64,000 nucleotides of DNA from Rhodoferax sp. BLA1 (GCF_013416775.1 NZ_SZVI01000005.1:62001-126000), one strand, 5' to 3'. Positions 32,201-41,686 are shown, counted from the first letter of the stretch. Notes: a model not told the origin generated them from the letters alone. Numbers and translations: made by a program.

Positions 32201-33484
32201 GTGAAGCTCTTCCTCCTCTTTCTGTTGCCGCTGCTGGCCCTGACGGCCTGCCAGCGCGCCCCCGAGACTCCGGCTACGACCCTCCCCAAGACGGCAGTGA
32301 CTTTGTTGCACTTTTTCCCCGGTCTGTCTGGCCAGGGTCTGACCGAAGTGACGCAGAGTTTGAACGCCCAGTCCACGCGTTTTGAGCTGAAGTCGGTGTT
32401 GCTGGACCATGACGCTCTGAAAAGCAGCATCCAGGGCAGTGTCAAGGGTGGGCACCCGCCTGACCTGTATTCCAACTGGGCGGGTGCACGCACGGCTGTT
32501 CTTGTGCCCGATCTGGAGCCGCTGGACGACATCTGGCAGCAGGCCAGGTTGGAGACACACTTTCCGCCAGAACTTGTGCGCCAGGCCAGTGACTACCAGG
32601 GGCACAAATACCTGCTCCCGCTGACCCAATATGGTGTGGGTTTTTTCTACAACAAAGCGGTATTCACCCAGCACCACCTGACACCGCCAAGCACCTGGGA
32701 CGAGTTTTTGGCAATCTGCGCCACACTTAAGGCCAACGGTGTCACACCGATTGCCCTGGGTGCCAAAGACCGTTGGCCTGTGCAGTTCTGGTTTGACCTG
32801 CTGTTGCTGCGCACCGCACCCTATACGTTCCGGCAACAACTGATGCAGGGCCAGGCGCGTTACGACGCCCCGCAGGTGAAAGCGGTGTTTGCGCTTTGGG
32901 CCAGCCTGCTCGACAAGGGTTATTTCAACCCAGACCCTCACGAGCTGGGTTGGTACCAGGGCGCCAACGAGATGGTGTTCAAGGGCAGCGCCGCCATGAC
33001 ACTGATGGGCACCTGGAACATCGACTACTTCAGCGACAAGTCACACCGCTGGGTGCTGGGCCAGGACTATGACGTGTTCATGTTTCCGCAGATCCGTGAC
33101 GATGTGCCACGCGTGGCACTGGGATCAGTGGACGGCCTGGTGCTGCCCAAAAAAGCCATCAACAAGGAGGGCGCCAAAGAGGTCTTGCGCTACCTGGCTG
33201 GCCAGGCGCCGCAGCAGGCCTTCACCCGCCACTCTGGCGCACTGGCACCCAGTGCGCAGGTGCCACGCAGCACTTACAGCCCGATCCAACAACGCCTGTT
33301 CGACGACATCGGTCAAAGCGCACACTTTGCCTTTTTGTACGATCTGACCACCCCGCACGCTGTGGCTGAACTGGGTTTGAACGCGTTTACAGAGTTTCTG
33401 GCCTTGCCCAAGGCCTACCCGAACATTCTGAACCGACTGGCCCGGGAGGCAGCTGCCTACTTTCAGACGAACCCGGTCCACTGA
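32201..33484 (+). CDS. Solute-binding lipoprotein (ABC family 1) coupled to a c-di-GMP gene
   Basis: A ~427-residue extracellular solute-binding protein of the sugar-binding family 1 fold. The N-terminus MKLFLLFLLPLLALTACQ is a lipoprotein signal with lipobox LTAC, so it should be anchored in the cell envelope. I used GTG 32201, giving a compact signal; TTG 32186 or ATG 32114 are alternatives and no start has a clear ribosome site. Conserved parts are PDLYSNWAGA, LPLTQYGVGFFYNKAVF and GSAAMTLMGTWNI. No ABC permease or ATPase gene is nearby; instead the GGDEF/EAL sensor gene starts 2 bp after the stop. The two products probably form a ligand-sensing pair. Confidence 0.82.
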   Translation: MKLFLLFLLPLLALTACQRAPETPATTLPKTAVTLLHFFPGLSGQGLTEVTQSLNAQSTRFELKSVLLDHDALKSSIQGSVKGGHPPDLYSNWAGARTAVLVPDLEPLDDIWQQARLETHFPPELVRQASDYQGHKYLLPLTQYGVGFFYNKAVFTQHHLTPPSTWDEFLAICATLKANGVTPIALGAKDRWPVQFWFDLLLLRTAPYTFRQQLMQGQARYDAPQVKAVFALWASLLDKGYFNPDPHELGWYQGANEMVFKGSAAMTLMGTWNIDYFSDKSHRWVLGQDYDVFMFPQIRDDVPRVALGSVDGLVLPKKAINKEGAKEVLRYLAGQAPQQAFTRHSGALAPSAQVPRSTYSPIQQRLFDDIGQSAHFAFLYDLTTPHAVAELGLNAFTEFLALPKAYPNILNRLAREAAAYFQTNPVH

Positions 33485-33486
33485 GC

Positions 33487-36400
33487 ATGCGTTTTCTCAA
33501 ACAACTCAGACTACATGACAAGATCCGCATCAGTTTTGGGGCGCTGACCGCGTTGATTCTTGTGAACGCGTTGGTGGTGGCCGCAGCCACCTATGCCATC
33601 GTGGGGCTGGTGGGGCAGAAACAGAACGTGGCCGAGGTGGTGTCCGAGGTCGACAAGGTGCGGCTGCTGGCCAGCCGCTACGTGAACGCGCTGTCACCAC
33701 CGGTGGCCAGGCAGGTGTTTGATGGCCTGGAGAGTACCCGCCTGCGCATCAACGCCGCCGCCCAGGCGCAGGCGCTGAATGCAGAGCAGCTTGCCACCAT
33801 GCGCTCGCTGCTGGGTGACTTCATGCTGCATTTTGAGAAATACATGGTGGAGGCGGACCAGAAAGCGACCGTGAAGAAACTGTCGCTGAGCCTGAGCCAG
33901 CGCATGAGTGCCCATCTGGACACCGCCCAGCTCATCAGCCTCAGCGCGCGTGACCGCCGCGCCCTGGCTGAGCTGCAGTCTGAGGTGATGCGGCTGCAAG
34001 GGCTGGGGCAAGCCATCCAGCTGAACCTGCGACTGAACCGCTCCGGCGGGTCCGCCTCAGCACGTTTGCATCAGACATTGGCGCAGCTGCGCGAGAGCGC
34101 CCAGCAGCTGCGCACACAATCGGATTTTCAGCAGTTGGTCTACAACCTCCAACGCGACGCCACCGATTACGTCACCAGCCTGGACAACTTCAACCGGTTG
34201 CAAGACTTCAACAACGCCACCGAGCAGCAGCTTGCCGACATCTCCGACACGCTGCAACAACGCAGCCAGCAGGTCAGTGACAGTGTGGACAAGACGATCC
34301 GGCGCCAGATGTCCTTGGCCATCACGCTGATGGGCACCATCTTTCTGCTGACCCTGCTCAGTGCGCTGGTGTCATCGCGTTACCTGTCGCAGGAAATCCT
34401 GCGCCCGATCCGCGCGCTGGTGAATGTGACGCAGCAAATCGGTTTGGGCCAACTGCGGGTGCGCGCCAAGCTGGGTGTGGCCGATGAAATTGGGGAGCTG
34501 GCGCAGTCGTTCAACGACATGACAGAACGTTTGCTCGGCCAGAATCAGGCTCTGGCCGTGGCACACCAGGAGCTGGAAAAGCGGGTGCAGGCGCGCACCT
34601 TGGAGCTGGCCGAACGCGGGCTGATGCTGCGCCAGATCATTGACACCGCGCCCATTGCCATCTTTCTGGTCAATATGCAGGGGCGCATTACCCAGGCCAA
34701 TGCTGGCATGAGTGAGATGTTTGGCATACCGATGGACAGCCTGCTGGGTTCGGACTACCTGAACCTGGTGGACCCATCCGAGCTGTCTTTGCGCCGACAG
34801 ACCATGGACGCGCTGATGCGTGGTGAGATACCCATGGTGGACCAAGACCGCAGGTACCAACGGGCCAATGGCGAGATTTTCTGGGCCCATCTGACCGGCA
34901 AGCTATGGCTGGGCACCCAAGGCGAAAAACTGGGCCTGATTGGTGTGATTGCCGATGTCACCGAGCGCAAACGCGCCGAAGAAAAACTGCAACTGGCCGC
35001 CAGCGTGTTCACCTATGCCCGTGAGGGCATCGTGATCACCGACGCCCGCGCCCGCGTCATCGATGTCAACGACACCTTCACCCACATCACCGGTTTTGAC
35101 CGCGCCGATGTGTTGGGCCGCAACCCGCGCATGCTCAAGTCCAAGTACCAGACCTCGGCCTTCTACCTGGACATCTGGCGCACGCTGACCCGCACCGACC
35201 AGTGGAGTGGTGAGGTCTGGAGCCGACGCAAAAACGGTGAGGTCTACGCCGAAATGCTGACCGTCAGCGCGGTGCGCAACGTCGACGGCCAGCTGCAGAA
35301 CTACGTGGCCCTGTTCTCTGACATCACACCAATCAAGGCGCACCAGCAGCAGCTGGAGAACATTGCCCACTTCGACCCGCTGACCCAATTGCCCAACCGG
35401 CTGCTGCTGGCCGACCGGCTGCACCAGGCCATGCTGCAATGCCAGCGCCACGAGAACCAGATGGCTCTGGCCTACCTGGACCTGGACGGCTTCAAGGCCA
35501 TCAACGACAGCCATGGCCATGACGCTGGCGACGAGCTGCTGGTGGCCCTGGCGCAAAGCATGAAACACAGCCTGCGTGAGGGCGACACCCTGGCACGTAT
35601 TGGCGGCGACGAGTTTGTGGCGGTGCTGGCCGACCTGAACGCGCTGGATGACCACGAACCGCTGTTGCAGCGCCTGCTGCAGGCGGCCTCCAGCCCGGTG
35701 TGGGTGCGGGGCAAAACCGGCCCGGTGGCGCTGCAGGTCTCGGCCAGCATTGGTGTCACGCTCTACCCGCAGGACAACGCCGATGCCGACCTGCTGATGC
35801 GCCACGCCGACCAGGCCATGTACGTGGCCAAACAAAGCGGCAAAAACCGCTTCCGGCTGTTTGACGTGGCGCACGACGCCGCGATCAAGACCCAGATGGA
35901 GAGCCTGGCGCGCATCCGCAGTGCGCTGGACCAACGCGAGTTTGTGCTGCTGTACCAGCCCAAGGCCAACCTGCTCACCGGCCAGATCACCGGTGCCGAG
36001 GCCCTGATCCGCTGGCGCCACCCCGAGCGCGGGCTGCTGCCACCAGCCAGTTTCCTGCCGGTGTTTGAGGACCACCCGCTCAGTGTTGACATGGGCGAGT
36101 GGGTGATTGCCACCGCTCTGGCGCAGATGCACACCTGGCAGACCCAAGGGTTACACCTGCCGGTCAGTGTCAACATTGGCGCGCGGCAGTTGCAGCAGGA
36201 CGGCTTTGCCGACCGGCTGGCGCTGCTGCTGGCAGCCCAGCCCGAGGTGGCGCCGGGTCAGCTGCAGCTGGAAGTGCTGGAGACCAGTTCCCTTGAAGAC
36301 CTGGCCAAGGCCGGGGTGGCCATGGTGGCCTGCCAGAAGCTGGGGGTGAGTTTTGCGCTGGACGACTTTGGCACCGGCTACTCCTCACTGACTTATTTGC

Positions 36401-36681
36401 GCCGCCTGCCTGCTGACACACTGAAGATTGACCAGAGTTTTGTGCGCGACATGCTCGACAGCCCGAACGACCTGGCGATTGTGCGCGGTGTGATTGGCCT
36501 GGCCCACGCTTTTGGCCGCGAGGTGATTGCCGAGGGTGTGGAAACCGCTGCCCACGGCGAGCTGCTGGCCAGCATCGGCTGCACCCTGGCCCAGGGGTAT
36601 GGCATTGCCCGTCCCATGCCAGCGGCCGAGCTGCCCGACTGGATGGTGCGTTGGCACCAACACGCGCAGTGGACGGCGTAA
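33487..36681 (+). CDS. Membrane sensor with HAMP, two PAS, GGDEF and EAL domains
   Basis: A 1064-residue c-di-GMP enzyme. Order: helix 1 (about 18-43), helical periplasmic sensor (about 44-275), helix 2 (about 276-302), HAMP, PAS (about 380-490), PAS (about 500-610), GGDEF (about 620-790), EAL (about 800-1050). The synthase motif GGDEF (706-710) is intact with an inhibitory RxxD five residues before it (REGD). The EAL motif (EALIRW, E838) and DDFGTGYSSL are intact, so both activities are possible. It follows the lipoprotein gene by 2 bp, suggesting that ligand-bound lipoprotein feeds the periplasmic sensor, as in other SBP-sensor pairs. Confidence 0.92.
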   Translation: MRFLKQLRLHDKIRISFGALTALILVNALVVAAATYAIVGLVGQKQNVAEVVSEVDKVRLLASRYVNALSPPVARQVFDGLESTRLRINAAAQAQALNAEQLATMRSLLGDFMLHFEKYMVEADQKATVKKLSLSLSQRMSAHLDTAQLISLSARDRRALAELQSEVMRLQGLGQAIQLNLRLNRSGGSASARLHQTLAQLRESAQQLRTQSDFQQLVYNLQRDATDYVTSLDNFNRLQDFNNATEQQLADISDTLQQRSQQVSDSVDKTIRRQMSLAITLMGTIFLLTLLSALVSSRYLSQEILRPIRALVNVTQQIGLGQLRVRAKLGVADEIGELAQSFNDMTERLLGQNQALAVAHQELEKRVQARTLELAERGLMLRQIIDTAPIAIFLVNMQGRITQANAGMSEMFGIPMDSLLGSDYLNLVDPSELSLRRQTMDALMRGEIPMVDQDRRYQRANGEIFWAHLTGKLWLGTQGEKLGLIGVIADVTERKRAEEKLQLAASVFTYAREGIVITDARARVIDVNDTFTHITGFDRADVLGRNPRMLKSKYQTSAFYLDIWRTLTRTDQWSGEVWSRRKNGEVYAEMLTVSAVRNVDGQLQNYVALFSDITPIKAHQQQLENIAHFDPLTQLPNRLLLADRLHQAMLQCQRHENQMALAYLDLDGFKAINDSHGHDAGDELLVALAQSMKHSLREGDTLARIGGDEFVAVLADLNALDDHEPLLQRLLQAASSPVWVRGKTGPVALQVSASIGVTLYPQDNADADLLMRHADQAMYVAKQSGKNRFRLFDVAHDAAIKTQMESLARIRSALDQREFVLLYQPKANLLTGQITGAEALIRWRHPERGLLPPASFLPVFEDHPLSVDMGEWVIATALAQMHTWQTQGLHLPVSVNIGARQLQQDGFADRLALLLAAQPEVAPGQLQLEVLETSSLEDLAKAGVAMVACQKLGVSFALDDFGTGYSSLTYLRRLPADTLKIDQSFVRDMLDSPNDLAIVRGVIGLAHAFGREVIAEGVETAAHGELLASIGCTLAQGYGIARPMPAAELPDWMVRWHQHAQWTA

Positions 36682-36727
36682 AGCCGCCCAAGTTGGCAGA
36701 AAATGCCCCTGCCAACCCACACACACC

Positions 36728-37150
36728 ATGCGAAACAAAGTCCCCGACACCCACACGGCCTGCCCTTGCGGCAGTGGTTTGACCTACGCCCAATGCTGCG
36801 GCCCCTGGCACAGCGGGCTGGCACAGGGCCAACACGCCCCCACGCCCGAGGCACTGATGCGCTCGCGCTACAGCGCCTATGTCAAAGGGTTCATCGACTA
36901 CCTGCTGGCCACCTGGCACCCCAGCACAGCACCGGGTGAGCTGGAACTGCCGCCCGTGAAGTGGCTGGAGCTCGACATCCGCCACGCAGAGGCCACCGGT
37001 GACGCCGGTGTGGTCGAGTTCGTCGCCCGCCTGCGTGACGCCGGGCGCGGGGCCCGCCTGCACGAGATCAGCCGTTTTGTGCGCGAAGACGGCCGCTGGC
37101 TCTACATCGACGGCACCCACCCGGGCAAGGATGGGACACCCGACACCTGA
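36728..37150 (+). CDS. YchJ-family SEC-C motif protein
   Basis: A 140-residue YchJ-like protein. It opens with a SEC-C metal-binding motif ACPCGSGLTYAQCCGPW (about 12-28) followed by the YchJ core PEALMRSRYSAYVKGFIDYLLATWHP. The fold is NTF2-like; function unknown. ATG 36728 lies 46 bp after the GGDEF/EAL gene on the same strand. Confidence 0.87.
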   Translation: MRNKVPDTHTACPCGSGLTYAQCCGPWHSGLAQGQHAPTPEALMRSRYSAYVKGFIDYLLATWHPSTAPGELELPPVKWLELDIRHAEATGDAGVVEFVARLRDAGRGARLHEISRFVREDGRWLYIDGTHPGKDGTPDT

Positions 37151-37175
37151 GGCGCTGGTGTCTCTGGTTACTTCT

Positions 37176-37222
37176 TAAACAGTAGCTATTAGCCCTTATT
37201 GAATAAGGGCTAGGGGCATAAA
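37176..37222 (-). repeat. Palindromic intergenic repeat, copy 12
   Basis: AGTAGCTATTAGCCCTTATT followed by GAATAAGGGCTAGGGGCATA. Opposite orientation to copies 1-11. The core AGCCCTTATT-G-AATAAGGGCT is a perfect 10-bp stem. Confidence 0.88.
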
Positions 37223-37284
37223 ACATGGATAAAACTGGGTTGACCTGAATCTCGGCTGGTTCGGTCCCAAATCCTTATTTGGAT

Positions 37285-37313
37285 ACTATTCACACAATTT
37301 GTGTTTTAATAGT
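37285..37313. promoter_or_regulatory. Long dyad upstream of the Xre-RES operon
   Basis: Nested inverted repeats: ACTATT (37285-37290) with AATAGT (37308-37313), and ACACAA (37292-37297) with TTGTGT (37299-37304). A TTGACA (37315-37320) follows at once and could be a -35. The dyad is a natural binding site for the Xre-like antitoxin. Confidence 0.6.
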
Positions 37314-37365
37314 TTTGACAACATTGCTTCCATCATCCAATGACTAGCCGCACAGGAGCCCCCAC

Positions 37366-37761
37366 ATGACCGCTGTACTTGAGCCGCAGCCCGCTGTCTC
37401 GCAAGACCGGGGTGCGTTGGCCAAAATGGTGATGACTTTGCTGGACCACTGGGCCTTGCCCACCGAGGACCAGGCGGCGCTGCTGGGCATTGCGACCAGC
37501 AACCGAGCGGCCTTGACGCGCTACCGCAAGGGCGAGGCCATCGGCACCAGCCGCGACCAGTTTGAGCGTGTGGGTCACCTGCTGGGCATCCACAAGAACC
37601 TGCGTTTGTTGTTCCCGCAAAACCGCGAGCTGGCTTACCGCTGGATGTCGACCCGCAACAAGGCGTTTGACAACCTGACGCCGGTGGAGGTGGTGAAAGC
37701 CTGGGGCTTTGCCGGTTTGTTGATGGTGCGCGCCTATCTGGACCGCGCCCGCGGGGTGTGA
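37366..37761 (+). CDS. Xre/MbcA/ParS-type antitoxin (DUF2384)
   Basis: A 131-residue antitoxin of the RES-Xre class. The N-terminal helix-turn-helix region (about 20-75, [24 protein letters not shown]) is followed by the DUF2384 toxin-binding part ([40 protein letters not shown]). CAGGAG precedes ATG 37366 by 7 bases. Its stop codon overlaps the RES toxin start (TGATG). An elaborate dyad upstream suggests autorepression. Confidence 0.9.
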   Translation: MTAVLEPQPAVSQDRGALAKMVMTLLDHWALPTEDQAALLGIATSNRAALTRYRKGEAIGTSRDQFERVGHLLGIHKNLRLLFPQNRELAYRWMSTRNKAFDNLTPVEVVKAWGFAGLLMVRAYLDRARGV

Positions 37762-38474
37762 TGGATTCGCTGTTTGCCCACCTCACGCTGGCCGATGTGC
37801 ACCGCAGCGTGATCCGTAATGTTGTGTCCATCGGCACATCCCAAGACCTGTTTGATGACTTGACCAGCAGCCCGGCTGAGTGGGCGATGGCGCAGCAGGT
37901 TGAAGACGAGGTCAAACCCCCGCTCTATGTGTCCAGAACCCCGGTCATCCACCGGCCGTTTGAAGATGCCGCCTGGGCCAACGCGATTGGCTGGCCCTTC
38001 AAGCACTGGCAACGCAGCCGGTTTTCTGACGGCTCGTTTGGCGTCTGGTACGGCTGTGACTCCGCCGAAACCACGGTCTACGAGACCGCTTACCACTGGT
38101 TCAACGGGCTGCTGAGTGATGCTGGGTTTGAAAAAGAAAAGGTGGTGGGTGAGCGCAAGCTGTATGACGTGAGCTGTGATGCGGCGCTGCTGGACTTGCG
38201 GCCTTTGACTGCCCAACACCCCGGCTTGATGCACCCAACCGACTACAGCGCCACCCAGTCGGTCGGTGCCAGATTACACCGCGAAGGCCATCCCGGTTTG
38301 GTGACCACATCAGTGCGTTACAAACCAGGGCACAACTATGTGGTTTTTAACCCTGCTGTGTTGTCCAACCCGCGGCTTCACTGCCAACTGTCCTATCGGC
38401 TTGATGGCCAGAACATCATCGTCGAAAAGCAACCCGGCCTGACCTGGCTGACCGTGGCAACCGCGTCGCTTTGA
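37761..38474 (+). CDS. RES-domain toxin
   Basis: A 237-residue RES-domain protein. RES toxins degrade or phosphorolyse NAD+ and so arrest growth. The three signature residues appear as R in [14 protein letters not shown] in [12 protein letters not shown] and S in [15 protein letters not shown] (about residues 91, 110-115 and 180). The fold resembles ADP-ribosyltransferases. ATG 37761 overlaps the antitoxin stop; GTG 37758 is also in frame. The N-terminal ~55 residues precede the core, as in longer family members. Confidence 0.88.
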   Translation: MDSLFAHLTLADVHRSVIRNVVSIGTSQDLFDDLTSSPAEWAMAQQVEDEVKPPLYVSRTPVIHRPFEDAAWANAIGWPFKHWQRSRFSDGSFGVWYGCDSAETTVYETAYHWFNGLLSDAGFEKEKVVGERKLYDVSCDAALLDLRPLTAQHPGLMHPTDYSATQSVGARLHREGHPGLVTTSVRYKPGHNYVVFNPAVLSNPRLHCQLSYRLDGQNIIVEKQPGLTWLTVATASL

Positions 38475-38543
38475 GGCGTTGCACCGTTTTTTGCACCCTA
38501 CCCTTGAGCTGAGCCAGGCATCAATGCACCCTGCACACACTAT

Positions 38544-38590
38544 TGGTTTGATAGTTACCTGCCCTTGTTTTATGAGGGCTAGGGATCACT
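38544..38590 (-). repeat. Palindromic intergenic repeat, copy 13
   Basis: GGTTTGATAGTTACCTGCCC then GAGGGCTAGGGATCACTTTG, diverged, opposite orientation to copies 1-11; ends just before the radical SAM gene start. Confidence 0.7.
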
Positions 38591-38593
38591 TTG

Positions 38594-40246
38594 ATGTTTA
38601 AAGCTGGCGCTGCCCCGCGCATTGTTCTGGCCACACTGAACGCGCGCTACATCCATGCCTCGCTGGGCCTGCGTTACCTGTTGGCCAATCTGGATCAGCA
38701 CGGTGGCGGTGGTTTGCGCCAACACACGCTGCTGCGCGAATACACCATCTCCCGCCCGGCCACCGAGGTGGTGGCCGATCTGCTGGCCACGCTGGGTAAT
38801 GCCACTGGCGCGGTGCAGATCGTCGGGTTTGGGGTGTACATCTGGAACGTGACCCAGACGCTGGAGGTGTTGCACCTGCTCAAGGCGGCGCGGCCAGACA
38901 TCAAGGTCGTGCTCGGCGGCCCCGAGGTCAGCCACGAGACGCAGCAGCAACCCATCACCACCCTGGCCGACTATGTCATCACCGGCTGGGGCGATGTGAG
39001 TTTTGCCAAGTTATGCCGCGCGCTGATCCACGGCCCGCAGCCTTTGATGAAGATCATCGCTGGTGAACAGCCGGACCTGGCCGAAATCAACCTGCCCTAC
39101 GGCGAGTACAGCGAAACCGATCTGGCGCACCGCCTGCTGTATGTGGAGGCCTCACGCGGCTGCCCGTTCAAGTGTGAGTTCTGCCTGAGTTCACTCGACA
39201 AAACCGCCTGGGCCTTTGAGCAGGACCGGGTGCTGGCGGCGCTGGAAGCGCTGTACCAACGTGGCGCGCGCAACTTCAAGTTTGTCGACCGCACCTTCAA
39301 CCTCAAGATCGAGCACTCGGTGCGCATCCTGCAGTTTTTTCTGGATCACCTGCCCGCCGCAGGTGCCCCGGCCAACGAGCAGCTGTTTTTGCATTTTGAG
39401 GTGATCCCCGACCACCTGCCCGAGCGCCTCAAAGCCATGCTGCTGCAGTTTCCACCGGGTGTATTGCAGCTTGAAGTGGGTGTGCAGAGTTTCAACGCCG
39501 AGGTGCAACACACCATCTCGCGCCGCCAGGACAACGCCGCGTCTGAAGCCAACCTGCGCTGGCTGCTGACCCACAGCCACGCCCACCTGCACGCCGACCT
39601 GATCTTTGGCCTGCCGGGTGAAACGCTGGCCAGTTTTGCCGAGGGGTTCGACCGCCTGCTGGCGATTGGCCCGCACGAGATCCAGCTCGGTGTGCTCAAA
39701 CGCTTGCGCGGTGCACCGGTGGCACGGCACAGCGAGGTGCATGGCATGGTCTACGACCCCGAGCCGCCCTACACCGTGTTGCACACCGGCGTGGTCGATG
39801 CCAACACCGTGCAACGCTTCACGCGCCTGGTGCGCTACTGGGACTTGCTGGCCAACTCGGGGCGTTTTGCCCAGACGCTGGCGCTGGTGCTGCAAACACC
39901 ACCTGCCGATGTGTTTGGCTCCTTGGACGGCACCGAGGCAGAGCTGGCCGCCGCGCAAACATCGCCGTTCTGGCGGTTTTGGCTGCTATCGGGCTGGTTG
40001 TGGCAGCGTCTGGGCAGCACCCACAAGCTGACGCCTGAGTTGCTGGTGGACACGTTGTTTGCCTACCTGAGCCAGAGCCTGCCCCCCGAGTCCGTGCGCC
40101 AGGCCCTGTTGGCCGACTACCTCGGCAGCGGCGCACGGGCCAACCCGCAGGTTTTGCAAGGCCTGCTACCGCGTCAGGCACCCGCTGCTGCCAAGGCAGC
40201 ACGCACGCTGGCGGCGCGGCAAGAGCGGCACCAAGCCCAGAGTTGA
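38594..40246 (+). CDS. B12-binding radical SAM protein (DUF4080)
   Basis: A 550-residue protein with an N-terminal B12-binding Rossmann-like domain (about 10-140, with VVLGGPEVSHE), a radical SAM core with the cluster motif SRGCPFKCEFCLSS (about 188-201) and a C-terminal DUF4080 domain. Substrate unknown; relatives are common in Burkholderiales and Pseudomonas. TTG 38591 and ATG 38594 are adjacent candidate starts; I take the ATG. It stands between two palindromic-repeat or operator regions and shows no operon partner. Confidence 0.87.
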   Translation: MFKAGAAPRIVLATLNARYIHASLGLRYLLANLDQHGGGGLRQHTLLREYTISRPATEVVADLLATLGNATGAVQIVGFGVYIWNVTQTLEVLHLLKAARPDIKVVLGGPEVSHETQQQPITTLADYVITGWGDVSFAKLCRALIHGPQPLMKIIAGEQPDLAEINLPYGEYSETDLAHRLLYVEASRGCPFKCEFCLSSLDKTAWAFEQDRVLAALEALYQRGARNFKFVDRTFNLKIEHSVRILQFFLDHLPAAGAPANEQLFLHFEVIPDHLPERLKAMLLQFPPGVLQLEVGVQSFNAEVQHTISRRQDNAASEANLRWLLTHSHAHLHADLIFGLPGETLASFAEGFDRLLAIGPHEIQLGVLKRLRGAPVARHSEVHGMVYDPEPPYTVLHTGVVDANTVQRFTRLVRYWDLLANSGRFAQTLALVLQTPPADVFGSLDGTEAELAAAQTSPFWRFWLLSGWLWQRLGSTHKLTPELLVDTLFAYLSQSLPPESVRQALLADYLGSGARANPQVLQGLLPRQAPAAAKAARTLAARQERHQAQS

Positions 40247-40333
40247 TTCCGAATTTCACTGAGCTATATTCCGAAATTTACGCTGTTAGATTCCGAATCT
40301 AATGCCACCAGATTCCAGAATTAACGCTACCAT
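40246..40333 (+). promoter_or_regulatory. Four direct repeats with exact 22-bp period
   Basis: ATTCC-type boxes start at 40246, 40268, 40290 and 40312: ATTCCGAATTTCAC, ATTCCGAAATTTAC, ATTCCGAATCTAAT and ATTCCAGAATTAAC. The period of 22 bp (two helical turns) puts all on one face of the DNA. The first begins at the stop of the radical SAM gene and the last ends 15 bp before the DUF4143 start. This is probably a cooperative operator or a regulator array. Confidence 0.8.
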
Positions 40334-40339
40334 GTGCGT

Positions 40340-41608
40340 ATGAATACGGCATCTCTCTACCCCCGTCTGATCCAAACGCGCATGGCTGAGGCCTTGGCGG
40401 ATACGCCGGTTGTTTTGCTGGCAGGGCCACGTCAAGTCGGTAAAACCACTCTGGTGCGCCAACAAGCCCTTGCCATGGGCATGCGCTACCTGACACTGGA
40501 CGATGACTTGACGCTGCTGTCAGCCCGGCAAGACCCGGCGGGCATGGTTCGCAGCTTGGACTTCGCTGTCATCGATGAAATCCAACGCGCGCCACAACTG
40601 CTGCTGGCCATAAAAAAAAGTGTGGATGAGGACCGCAGGGCCGGGCGCTTTTTGTTGACGGGCTCTGCCAACCTGATGACGCTGCCTGCGGTAGCCGACT
40701 CGCTGGCTGGCCGGATGGAAACCTTGTCCCTGTTGCCACTGTCTCAAAGTGAGTTGCACGGGAATGCTGCCAACTGGATTGATGCGGCATTTGCTGGCCA
40801 AGTGCTGACGGCTTCAACGGTGGTGGTGGGGGATACATTGGTTGAAACAGTTCTGCGCGGCGGTTACCCCGAAGCCTTGTCTCGCTCGACCGAGCGACGG
40901 CGAACGGCGTGGGCGCGCCAATACACCGACGCATTGATCCAGCGGGATGTCCTAGACGTGGCTGGTATCGACAAACTCGCCGAGTTGCCGCGCTTTTTGC
41001 GCTGCCTGGCGCAAGTGTCTGGGCAAATGTGCAATTACTCTCAATTGGGGGCGCAGGTGGGCCTGGACAGCAAAACGGCTGCACGCTACACGGGCGTGTT
41101 TGAGCAGATGTATTTGCTCAAACGGGTTGACGTGTGGGCCAGAAACCGACTCAAACGCGTCATCAAAACCCCCAAGCTTCAGTTTCTTGACGCTGGCTTG
41201 CTGGCCACGCTGGCCGAGCTCGGTTTTGCCGAGGCACACCACAACCGTACCCGGTTTGGGCATGTTCTGGAGACCTTTGTCTACAGCGAATTGCTCAAAC
41301 ACACCACAACCGCTGAAGGTGACTATCGACTGCTTTATTACCGCGACCTCGATCAAGTGGAAGTGGATGTGGTGATCGAAAACGCTGCCGGGCAATTGGT
41401 GGGTGTGGAGGTGAAAGCGGCAGCCACAGTCGATGAGCGCGATTTGCGTGGCTTGAAAAAACTAGCCAGCGCGGCAGGAGACCAATTCAAGATGGGTATC
41501 TTGCTCTACGACGGCACAGAGACCCTGCCTTTGGGTGACGGACTGTGGGCCGCCCCCTTATCTACGTTATGGGGCCAGACAAGCCCATTAGGCAGGCAAG
41601 GCAGATAA
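40340..41608 (+). CDS. DUF4143 ATPase (AAA_14 type), second copy
   Basis: A 422-residue AAA_14-DUF4143 ATPase. Walker A LLAGPRQVGKTTLV (about 26-39), Walker B FAVIDEIQRAPQ (about 74-85), sensor LLTGSANLMTLP. The C-terminal DUF4143 domain ends with YYRDLDQVEVDVVIE and LVGVEVKAAATV, again a possible nuclease-like core. It is only distantly similar to the gene at 27.0 kb. The start is ATG 40340 (GTG 40334 is in frame), without a Shine-Dalgarno. It sits behind four 22-bp repeats, so regulation looks elaborate. Confidence 0.88.
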   Translation: MNTASLYPRLIQTRMAEALADTPVVLLAGPRQVGKTTLVRQQALAMGMRYLTLDDDLTLLSARQDPAGMVRSLDFAVIDEIQRAPQLLLAIKKSVDEDRRAGRFLLTGSANLMTLPAVADSLAGRMETLSLLPLSQSELHGNAANWIDAAFAGQVLTASTVVVGDTLVETVLRGGYPEALSRSTERRRTAWARQYTDALIQRDVLDVAGIDKLAELPRFLRCLAQVSGQMCNYSQLGAQVGLDSKTAARYTGVFEQMYLLKRVDVWARNRLKRVIKTPKLQFLDAGLLATLAELGFAEAHHNRTRFGHVLETFVYSELLKHTTTAEGDYRLLYYRDLDQVEVDVVIENAAGQLVGVEVKAAATVDERDLRGLKKLASAAGDQFKMGILLYDGTETLPLGDGLWAAPLSTLWGQTSPLGRQGR

Positions 41609-41636
41609 CGCTGAAATCCTCCGATTTTTAGTTATT

Positions 41637-41683
41637 TTTATAGCATTTATCCCAATAAAACATTGGGCTACGGGCCATTTTGA
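41637..41683 (-). repeat. Palindromic intergenic repeat, copy 14
   Basis: TTTATAGCATTTATCCCAAT then AACATTGGGCTACGGGCCATTTTGA, minus orientation, between the convergent DUF4143 and deoA genes. Confidence 0.75.
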
Positions 41684-41686
41684 CTG

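Noticed and set aside
40246..40333. CRISPR array or plasmid iterons
   Set aside because: Only four units, the spacing is 22 bp with no true spacers, and no cas or replication gene is near; an operator fits better.
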